In this document: positions 57,627 through 64,000 of the stretch, piece after piece
How positions within the stretch are numbered: position 1 is the stretch's first letter
How the letters are laid out: each line of letters starts with the position of its first letter
DNA from: Pseudomonas kribbensis
Lineage (GTDB): Bacteria; Pseudomonadota; Gammaproteobacteria; Pseudomonadales; Pseudomonadaceae
Assembly (NCBI RefSeq): GCF_003352185.1
Contig: NZ_CP029608.1
Coordinates: 3,410,001-3,474,000, forward strand
Length of the DNA stretch: 64,000 nt
Direction of reading: 5' to 3'
Notes under the pieces: generated by a model
What the model was told of the DNA's origin: nothing
The model's input: only the letters and a program-made list of their open reading frames with translations
Databases searched by the model: none
Position numbers and translations under genes: made by a program

Positions 57627-58690
57627 CAGGCAGCCCTCGCCGTAAAGTCGATACGCGGATCGACCAGCGTGTAGCACAGGTCGCCCAGCAGTTTTATCAA
57701 GAGCCCGAACAGGGTGAAGATGAACAGCGAACCGAACACCACGGGGTAATCCCGCGACACCGCCGCTTCGTAGCTCAGGCGTCCGAGGCCGTCGAGGGAG
57801 AAGATCACCTCGATCAGCAACGAACCGCCGAAGAACACCGTCACCAGAGCCTGGGGCAACCCAGCGACCACCAACAGCATCGCGTTGCGAAACACATGCC
57901 CGTACAACACCTGCCGCTCGCTCAGTCCCTTGGCCCGGGCCGTGACCACATACAGCCGCGAGATCTCGTTGAGAAAACTGTTCTTGGTCAGGATCGTCAG
58001 CGTCGCGAAACCGCCGATCACCAGCGCGCTGACCGGCAATACCAGATGCCAGAAGTAATCCACCACCTTGCCCCACAGCGTCAGCTCGGCGAAGTTGTCC
58101 GAGACCAGACCCCGCACCGGAAACCAGTCCAGCGCCGTGCCGCCGGCAAACACCACGATCAACAGCAGCGCAAACAGAAACCCCGGCATCGCATAACCGA
58201 TGATGATCGCTGCACTGCTCCAGACATCGAATGCCGAACCGTTGCGCACGGCTTTGCGGATGCCCAGCGGGATCGACACCAGATAGGTGATCAACGTCGC
58301 CCACAACCCCAGCGACAAGGTCACCGGGAGTTTCTGCCAGATCAGTTCAGTGACCGTCGCACCTCGGAAAAAACTCTTGCCGAAATCCAGTTGTGCGTAG
58401 CTCTTGAGCATCAGCCACAAGCGCTCGCTGGCGGGTTTGTCGAAGCCGTACTGACGCTCGATATCGGCCACCAGTTTCGGGTCCAGGCCACGGGTCGCAC
58501 GGGACTCGCCGCCAATGGTTTCGACATGGCTGGCGCCCACCGCCCCGCCGACACCGATGCCTTGCAAACGGGCGATGGCCTGCTCCACCGGTCCACCGGG
58601 CGCGGCCTGCACGATCACGAAGTTCACCAGCAGAATCGCCAGCAGGGTCGGCACGATCAGCAGCAGACGCCGCAGGCTATAACCCCACAT
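57626..58690 (-). CDS. yejB: ABC transporter permease YejB
   Basis: A 354-residue DppB-like membrane subunit: N-terminal membrane segment ([20 protein letters not shown]), a periplasmic region, and about five further segments, ending in [15 protein letters not shown] as usual in this family. It overlaps yejA by 14 bases and is joined to yejE by TGATG, so yejABE are translated together. Confidence 0.92.
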   Translation of the reverse strand: MWGYSLRRLLLIVPTLLAILLVNFVIVQAAPGGPVEQAIARLQGIGVGGAVGASHVETIGGESRATRGLDPKLVADIERQYGFDKPASERLWLMLKSYAQLDFGKSFFRGATVTELIWQKLPVTLSLGLWATLITYLVSIPLGIRKAVRNGSAFDVWSSAAIIIGYAMPGFLFALLLIVVFAGGTALDWFPVRGLVSDNFAELTLWGKVVDYFWHLVLPVSALVIGGFATLTILTKNSFLNEISRLYVVTARAKGLSERQVLYGHVFRNAMLLVVAGLPQALVTVFFGGSLLIEVIFSLDGLGRLSYEAAVSRDYPVVFGSLFIFTLFGLLIKLLGDLCYTLVDPRIDFTARAA

Positions 58691-60527
58691 GGGCGAACTC
58701 CTTTTGCTGTTTTTGCGCCTGATTGGCGGTCAACGCCGTAGGGCTGATTTCCCACCAGGTGTCGAGACCGGCGTCATACAGCGGAGCAATCGCCGGCCGG
58801 CCAAAACGGTTCCACCACACCGTGGAAATGCCCGGCGGGTAATAGTTGGGAATCCAGTAGTAGCCCCACTGCAGCACCCGATCCAGCGCCCGGGCATGGC
58901 GCAAGAGGCTTTCACGGCTGTCGGCCTGCACCACGCCTTCGAGCAACGCATCCACCGCCGGATCGCGCAGCACCATGTAGTTGTTGGAACCCGGATCATC
59001 GGCACCGTCGGAGCCGAAGTAATTGAACATCTCGCGCCCCGGCGCCTGACTCACCGGGTAACCGACAACGATCATGTCGTAGTCGCGACTGCGCACCCGA
59101 TTGGTGTATTGCGCGGTGTCGACCTGACGGATATCGAAGCCGATGCCGATCTGCGCCAGGTTGCGTTTGAACGGCAGGAGCAGGCGCTCGAAGCCTTTCT
59201 GGCCGTTGAGAAAAGTGAATTGCAGCGGCTCGCCTTGAGCATTCACTAGTTGATCGCCGCTAGGTTTCCATCCTGCGGCCTCCAACAGTTTCAACGCCTG
59301 CAACTGTTGCGCGCGAATGTTGCCGCTACCGTCGGTGCACGGCGCCTCGAACACTTGGCTGAACACCTCATCGGGGATCTTGCCGCGCCAAGGTTCGAGG
59401 ATCTTCAACTCTTCGGCGTCCGGCAATTCAGTGGCCGACAGCGCGCTATGGGAAAAGTAACTGCGTTGGCGCAAGTACATGCTGCGCATCATCTGTCGGT
59501 TGCTCCACTCGAAATCCCAGAGCATGGCAATCGCCTGCCGCACACGCCGATCCTGAAACATCGGTTTCTGCAGGTTGAACACGAATCCCTGAGCCCCTTG
59601 AGCCGCGCCGGGTGCGAGGTGTTCACGCAACAACTTGCCCTGCTCCAGCGCCGCGCCGGCATAACCGATGGTGTAACTGGTGGCGGAGAATTCGCGGTTG
59701 TAATCGAAGCCGCCGGCCTTGAGCACTTGTCGCGACACGTCGGTGTCGGCAAAGAATTCCACACTCAACTGATCGAAGTTGTAGAGCCCGCGGCTGATTG
59801 GCAGATCCTTGCCCCACCAGTCCTGAACCCGCTGGAATTTCACACTGCGACCGGCATCCACCGCACTGACCCGATAGGGGCCGCTGCCGGGCGGAATCTC
59901 GAAACCGGCGCCTTCGGCAAAGTCCCGCGTGCGCCACCAGTGCTCGGGCAGCACGGGCAGCACGGCCAGGTCCAGCGGCAAGGTTCGGCTGTCGTTATTC
60001 TTGAAGACGAAGCGCACCTGGGTTGGCGACTCGACCTGCACCTCGGAGACATCGCGAAACTGCTGCCGATACTTCAGGCTGCCCTGTGTGGTGAACAGCT
60101 CGAAGGTGTAGCGCACGTCCTCGGCGGTGATCGGCGTGCCGTCATCGAAACGCGCCGCTGGATTGAGATAGAAACGTACCCAGCGTCGATCCGCATCCAG
60201 CTCCATCCGTTGCGCCACCAGACCGTAGACGCTGTAAGGCTCGTCCTTGCTGCGATAAGCCAGCGGCGCATAAAGCCAGCCGTCGATTTCGGCGACCCCG
60301 GTGCCTTTGTCGATGTAGGGAATCAGGTGATCGAACGGACCGCTTTCCAGCGAAGAACGCCGCAAGCTGCCGCCCTTGGGCGCATCGGGATTGGCGTAGG
60401 CCAGGTGCTGGAAGTCCGGGGCGTACTTCGGGGCTTCGCCGTAGACCGTGAGGGCATGCTGAGGCTGCGCAAATATCGCCGGGCTCAGCAGAAGACATAC
60501 GCCCAGCAAAGTGAGTCTGGAAAACAT
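58677..60527 (-). CDS. yejA: Periplasmic peptide-binding protein YejA
   Basis: A 616-residue family-5 extracellular solute-binding protein. A signal peptide ends near AIFAQ (residues 18-21). The mature part starts [16 protein letters not shown] and then [12 protein letters not shown], the YejA-type form. AAAGGA precedes the ATG. It is the first gene of yejABEF and carries the promoter-like motif at 60585-60613 that is shared with the TonB receptor gene. Cargo is probably an oligopeptide or peptide-like compound. Confidence 0.92.
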   Translation of the reverse strand: MFSRLTLLGVCLLLSPAIFAQPQHALTVYGEAPKYAPDFQHLAYANPDAPKGGSLRRSSLESGPFDHLIPYIDKGTGVAEIDGWLYAPLAYRSKDEPYSVYGLVAQRMELDADRRWVRFYLNPAARFDDGTPITAEDVRYTFELFTTQGSLKYRQQFRDVSEVQVESPTQVRFVFKNNDSRTLPLDLAVLPVLPEHWWRTRDFAEGAGFEIPPGSGPYRVSAVDAGRSVKFQRVQDWWGKDLPISRGLYNFDQLSVEFFADTDVSRQVLKAGGFDYNREFSATSYTIGYAGAALEQGKLLREHLAPGAAQGAQGFVFNLQKPMFQDRRVRQAIAMLWDFEWSNRQMMRSMYLRQRSYFSHSALSATELPDAEELKILEPWRGKIPDEVFSQVFEAPCTDGSGNIRAQQLQALKLLEAAGWKPSGDQLVNAQGEPLQFTFLNGQKGFERLLLPFKRNLAQIGIGFDIRQVDTAQYTNRVRSRDYDMIVVGYPVSQAPGREMFNYFGSDGADDPGSNNYMVLRDPAVDALLEGVVQADSRESLLRHARALDRVLQWGYYWIPNYYPPGISTVWWNRFGRPAIAPLYDAGLDTWWEISPTALTANQAQKQQKEFAHVGL

Positions 60528-60584
60528 GGGCAGATCCTTTAACCGCGTGCCTGCCTGATTGTGCTGTGCAACAGGCGCGCACTT

Positions 60585-60613
60585 TTTATAGGGCCGGTTT
60601 TAGAACGATGGGT
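60585..60613 (-). promoter_or_regulatory. Promoter-like motif before yejA, shared with the receptor gene
   Basis: On the reverse strand it reads ACCCATCGTTCTAAA, then ACCGG, then CCCTATAAA. It matches the motif at 63352-63380 at 24 of 29 positions. TATAAA would be the -10, about 58 bases before the yejA ATG. An 11-base inverted repeat (60592-60602 with 60617-60627) overlaps it. Confidence 0.65.
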
Positions 60614-60641
60614 TACTAAAACCGGCCATGTCTGGTCATTT

Positions 60642-63296
60642 TCAGAACTTGTAGTTGAGCCGCGTGTACAGCGTTCGCCCGAACGGGTCGCCGTATTTCG
60701 GGTCGTAGCCGCTCTGAAAGGTGTAGGTCTGGTTACTGAATGGCGGCTCGCGATCGAACAGGTTTTTTACCCCCAGCGTCACCGCCAGGGTCTTGCGCCA
60801 GGTGTAGGTGCCGGCCACGTCCCAGGCGTTGTAGGAGCCAACGTAGTCGTGGGTCTCGCGGTCCGAGTCGTGATAACCGCTGGTGTAGCGGTTGGTCAGG
60901 CTCGCGCCGAACGGGCCGTAGTTCCAGCTGCCGGTCAGGCTGTGGCGCCAGCGGGCCACCGCACCGGCCGACGCGAAGTCACCCCCGCGAAAATCTCCGA
61001 GCTTGTCGATGAAATCGCCCTTGAGCTGCTGCTGATACTCGTAACGGCTGACGTAGGTGCCTTGCAGGCCGATGCCGAAATCACCGTAGGACGTGCTCGG
61101 CAGGCGATAGTCGAAGCTCACATCGACGCCGTTGGTCTTGATCTTGCCGAGGTTGGCCAGGCCGGTGACGACGTGATCGATGGAGCCGTCAGGCTTGCGG
61201 ATCAAGCGTTCCGGATACAGTTCCGGGTTCTCGAACACCGCCGACTCGGGGAACTCGGCGATCTGGTTGGCGATGCTGATCCACCAGAAATCCAGCCCGG
61301 TGGTCAGGCGATCGAACGGCTGATAAACGAAACCGACGGTGACGTTGCGCGCGGTTTCCGGGCTAAGGTCCGTGTTGCCGCCCGTGGTCCGGTTGAACTG
61401 CTGGGCGCAGTCGCGGTTGGCGATCCCGCCATTGCTCGGATTGCCACCGGCACACAGGCGCGGGTCGTTGTAGTTGGCATTGGTGAAGGTGGTGAAATTC
61501 GGGTTATAGAGTTCATACAGCGACGGCGCGCGGAAACCTTCGCTGTAAGCGCCGCGAACCACCAGTTCTTTGAACGGCTGGAAACGGAACGAGTATTTCG
61601 GATTCGTCGTGCTGCCGAAATCGCTGTACTTGTCATGCCGCACGGCAGCGGACAACTCCAGGCTGTCGAGCACCGGCACATTGACTTCGGCATATTGTGC
61701 CGAGACGCTGCGATCCCCTGACACGCTGCCGTTGGGGTCCACGCCGAGGCTCTGCACATCACCGGCAAACGCGGCGAAGTCCTGATGGAAGTCTTCCTTG
61801 CGGTACTCGCCGCCCAGTGCCAATGCCGATGGACCGGCGCCGAACCAGTCGCCGATCTCGCGGCTGACACGGCCGTCAATCGCCTTCACCCGACCCACGG
61901 CAGTTGCGTAATCACCGTCCACCGCGTTGGCCGCCAGCAATGCCGAACCGGCAGCCGTCTGCGACCCGAACGGGTTGATCACGCCATTGGCGATCCCCTG
62001 GCTGACGGCGCGGTCGTTCACGTAACCACTGCGGATCGTGTTGACCACTTTGTTCTGGTTGTACGAAGCGCCAAGGTTGTAATCCCACCCCACCAGCGTG
62101 CCGTCGAAATTCAGCAGCAGGCGCTGACCGGTGTTGTCGTCTTCGTGGCGGCGGGCGCCGACCGCCGTTTCACGCCAGTTCACGTCCACCGGCTGCATTG
62201 AATCAAGGGCAAAACCGCTAGGTCCGGGGGTGATGCCGTTGCCCGGATAAAACGCCGTGCCGGGATTGACCTGATTACCCATCAGGGTGCCGGGACCGAT
62301 CTGGGTGCGGTTTTCATTGCGTGCCCAGAAGTATTCGAGGCTGACGTTGTGATCGTCCGACAGCTTGCCGGTGGCTTTGGCGAAAGCCGAGGTCTTTTCG
62401 GTTTCCGGCACCAGATCCAGGTAATTCCACAGACTCTGGCGGCAGATGCCGTTACGCGACAGCAGGCCCGGTGCATTGCAACCGGATCCCGCCAACGGGT
62501 TGGTAGCGTTGCTGCCCTGGCTCCAGTTGGCCGGTGATGCCGTGCCAGAGGTGTAATCGAGCCCTCGCCCCGGCTGGTAGTTGTAGGTGTAACCACGATC
62601 TTCAGCGGCCAGCCGTTGCTGCTTGTCGTAACTCACGACGCCGAAGACGTTGAAGCGATCGTCCTGCAAATCACCGAATCCCCAGCTGCCGCTGAAGTTA
62701 CGGCTTTCACCACCGCCGGAGTGCGTCGGCGTGTCGTAACTCGTACTGATCTGACCTTCGGTGAGGCTGGTCTTGGTGATGAAGTTGATCACCCCGCCAA
62801 TCGCATCGGTGCCATATAGCGCCGAAGCCCCATCACGCAGCACTTCCACCCGGTCGATGGCGGCGAACGGAATGGTATTGAGGTCCACACCGGAGCCATT
62901 GATGGCGTTGGTTGCGTTGTTGCTCAAGCGGCGGCCGTTGAGCAGCACCAGCGTCTTGTTCGGGCCGATACCGCGCAGGTCGGCATAAGACGCCCCGCCG
63001 CTGCTCGAACCCACCGAACGTCCGGAACCTACGGAGGACTGGTTGGCAGAGATGCGGTTGACCAGTTCTTCAGTCGTCGTCACACCCTGCTTCTGCAATT
63101 CTTCCACCCGAAGGATGGTGACCGGTACCGCCGTTTCGGCATCGACCCGACGGATCGCGGTGCCGGTGACTTCAACCCGTTGCAATTGAGTGGTCGGTTC
63201 TATGGCACTGCTGTCGGCGGCAAGCGCCGGAAATGTGTTGATCGCCAGCAGCAAGGCCAGGCTCAACGGGGATCTAACGGGTGAAAATCGAATCAT
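60642..63296 (-). CDS. TonB-dependent outer-membrane receptor
   Basis: An 884-residue receptor. A signal peptide ends near ALAAD (residue 27). The plug domain covers about residues 40-170 (RVEVTGTAIRR; VLLNGRRLSNN; VEVLRDGASALYGTDAIGGVINF). The rest is a beta barrel ending with LNYKF, the usual terminal aromatic. No sigma-regulator signalling domain precedes the plug, so it is a plain transducer of cargo. Same strand as yejABEF and 115 bases upstream of yejA, with a shared promoter motif. Together they would move one compound across both membranes; its identity is unknown. Confidence 0.93.
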   Translation of the reverse strand: MIRFSPVRSPLSLALLLAINTFPALAADSSAIEPTTQLQRVEVTGTAIRRVDAETAVPVTILRVEELQKQGVTTTEELVNRISANQSSVGSGRSVGSSSGGASYADLRGIGPNKTLVLLNGRRLSNNATNAINGSGVDLNTIPFAAIDRVEVLRDGASALYGTDAIGGVINFITKTSLTEGQISTSYDTPTHSGGGESRNFSGSWGFGDLQDDRFNVFGVVSYDKQQRLAAEDRGYTYNYQPGRGLDYTSGTASPANWSQGSNATNPLAGSGCNAPGLLSRNGICRQSLWNYLDLVPETEKTSAFAKATGKLSDDHNVSLEYFWARNENRTQIGPGTLMGNQVNPGTAFYPGNGITPGPSGFALDSMQPVDVNWRETAVGARRHEDDNTGQRLLLNFDGTLVGWDYNLGASYNQNKVVNTIRSGYVNDRAVSQGIANGVINPFGSQTAAGSALLAANAVDGDYATAVGRVKAIDGRVSREIGDWFGAGPSALALGGEYRKEDFHQDFAAFAGDVQSLGVDPNGSVSGDRSVSAQYAEVNVPVLDSLELSAAVRHDKYSDFGSTTNPKYSFRFQPFKELVVRGAYSEGFRAPSLYELYNPNFTTFTNANYNDPRLCAGGNPSNGGIANRDCAQQFNRTTGGNTDLSPETARNVTVGFVYQPFDRLTTGLDFWWISIANQIAEFPESAVFENPELYPERLIRKPDGSIDHVVTGLANLGKIKTNGVDVSFDYRLPSTSYGDFGIGLQGTYVSRYEYQQQLKGDFIDKLGDFRGGDFASAGAVARWRHSLTGSWNYGPFGASLTNRYTSGYHDSDRETHDYVGSYNAWDVAGTYTWRKTLAVTLGVKNLFDREPPFSNQTYTFQSGYDPKYGDPFGRTLYTRLNYKF

Positions 63297-63351
63297 GAAC
63301 AGCCATCCCTGCGTTTTGGTTTATGCAGGGATGTGCGATGGCAGATGGGGA

Positions 63352-63380
63352 TTTATAGGGCGCGATTTAGACCGTTGGGT
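63352..63380 (-). promoter_or_regulatory. Promoter-like motif before the TonB receptor, shared with yejA
   Basis: On the reverse strand: ACCCAACGGTCTAAA, then TCGCG, then CCCTATAAA, ending about 56 bases before the receptor ATG. The spacing from motif to start is within two bases of that for yejA. No TTGACA-like -35 is visible, which suggests an activator or an alternative sigma factor. Confidence 0.65.
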
Positions 63381-63412
63381 GCTGAGGTTATGCAAATCGA
63401 TAAGCCCACTCA

Positions 63413-63916
63413 TCAACTCAAAACCATCTCCTTGAGCAAACGGGTATCCAGCCCGAACCGCTCCTGCGAGACCATCCTGAACTGCCCCTCTGCCAAATCG
63501 CAGCTCACCAGCAAGTTCCACGAATGCCGGGTTGCCGCCGAAGGAATCAGTACAAACGGGTGTTCGGCCAGCAACGCGTCGGCAAACAATTGCTGATTGG
63601 GTGAAGGCTGCGCAGGACTCAGCCAGTAAGGGTTCGGCACCTCTTCGGGCTGCACGATTTTTACCTTCGCATTGTTGATGACTTCGAAACACGTCAAAAC
63701 ATAAGGTTCGCGGTCCAGGGCATCAAAACTGCGGTTGGCTGCCACCTCCAGAATGGCCGACGACGGATCGACTGACGCGTAGACAACGCGTCGTCCGGGA
63801 ATATTCCATCGACCGCCTTTCAGCTTCGATCCGATCCCGCTGTCCCACGTGCCTCCGTAAACCTCGGGATCCAGCCGCCAGGCATACCAATGTTTGTCCC
63901 ACGGCAAGGGGTTCAT
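63413..63916 (-). CDS. RES-domain toxin
   Basis: A 167-residue RES-family protein, the toxin of a RES/Xre toxin-antitoxin pair. Conserved parts: WRLDPEVYGG with the family's Arg near residue 14, GSKLKGGRWNIPGRRVVYAS near residues 29-48 (RES Arg and Tyr), the Glu in SSAILEVAAN near residue 57, and the Ser in RHSWNLLV near residue 132. Known RES toxins use NAD as substrate and deplete it. The ATG overlaps the antitoxin stop (ATGA). Confidence 0.9.
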   Translation of the reverse strand: MNPLPWDKHWYAWRLDPEVYGGTWDSGIGSKLKGGRWNIPGRRVVYASVDPSSAILEVAANRSFDALDREPYVLTCFEVINNAKVKIVQPEEVPNPYWLSPAQPSPNQQLFADALLAEHPFVLIPSAATRHSWNLLVSCDLAEGQFRMVSQERFGLDTRLLKEMVLS

Positions 63917-64000
63917 GGGTAAACCCCGTAGATCAGCTGCACCAGATACTGCTCCACCATCTGAAAACCCAATGGATGCAGGGTCAATTCCAGCGGCACT
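63913..64000 (-). CDS. Xre/MbcA/ParS-type antitoxin, C-terminal end only
   Basis: The last 28 codons of a reverse-strand gene that runs off the window: the visible end reads GFQMVEQYLVQLIYGVYP. This matches the closing part of DUF2384 (MbcA/ParS/Xre) antitoxins that precede RES toxins. The stop overlaps the toxin ATG by ATGA, so antitoxin and toxin are translationally coupled. The DNA-binding part lies outside the window. Confidence 0.75.
   Translation of the reverse strand, partial: VPLELTLHPLGFQMVEQYLVQLIYGVYP

Noticed and set aside
56604..58304. One long reverse frame that could be read as a 566-residue fused permease
   Set aside because: Only its last 340 codons are YejE. The part before the ATG at 57626 runs inside yejB in a different frame and has no family match.
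60592..60627. Inverted repeat after the TonB-receptor gene as its terminator
   Set aside because: The 11-base arms are good, but on the reverse strand no T run follows, and the element overlaps the yejA promoter motif. An operator is more likely.
60585..63380. PvdS iron-starvation box in the shared motif
   Set aside because: TAAAT/TAAAA is present, but the CGT expected 16 bases later is missing in both copies.

Overview
The window looks like chromosome from a fluorescens-type Pseudomonas. The support is GC-rich coding throughout, REP inverted-repeat pairs built on a GTGGGAGCGGGCTTG-type core, and runs of genes in an order I recall from Pseudomonas (cobN-cobW-cobE-cobM; nfuA, cti, metH, cysI, sohB; yejABEF). 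I saw no rRNA, tRNA, CRISPR array, integrase or transposase.

Layout. 1-4495: a 3-hydroxybutyrate operon (GntP-type permease, 3-hydroxybutyrate dehydrogenase, acetoacetyl-CoA synthetase) behind a sigma-54 promoter with two matching candidate enhancer sites. 4502-8602: an orphan PilT/PilU-like ATPase, a PAS-rich hybrid histidine kinase and a small parvulin. 8651-15138: a reverse-strand catabolic island with a 2-keto-3-deoxygluconate kinase, a fold-type III PLP lyase, an IclR regulator, RidA and a complete polar amino-acid-type ABC importer; together they fit D-glucosaminate (or a related 2-amino sugar acid) use. 15477-15908: a thioredoxin-like protein. 16085-24503: a tightly overlapping wecB-nfrB-nfrA-DUF4434-GGDEF operon, which looks like a self-contained c-di-GMP-controlled exopolysaccharide system related to the phage N4 receptor glycan pathway of E. 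coli. 24509-29721: TerC/CBS membrane protein, MerR regulator with a divergent ene-reductase, and a phospholipase D-like protein.

29762-39867 is the cobalamin region: a reverse-strand cobW-cobN-chlI-like-VWA operon and a forward cbtB-cbtA-cobE-cobM operon, each behind its own B12 riboswitch. The two riboswitches stand back to back around a palindromic intergenic repeat of about 530 bp. cobN carries an entire REP pair inserted in frame. The B12-dependent methionine synthase metH lies nearby. 39915-54885: nfuA, a membrane acyltransferase, cti, metH, a sugar-type periplasmic binding protein, a 37-residue membrane peptide, cysI with its DUF934 partner, sohB, a histidine phosphatase, an SCP2 protein and one unknown protein.

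54989-63296: yejABEF and a large TonB-dependent receptor, on the same strand. yejA and the receptor gene have near-identical 29-bp promoter-like motifs at almost the same distance from their start codons, so they probably form one outer-to-inner membrane uptake route under shared control. 63413-64000: a RES-domain toxin and the end of its antitoxin, cut by the window edge.
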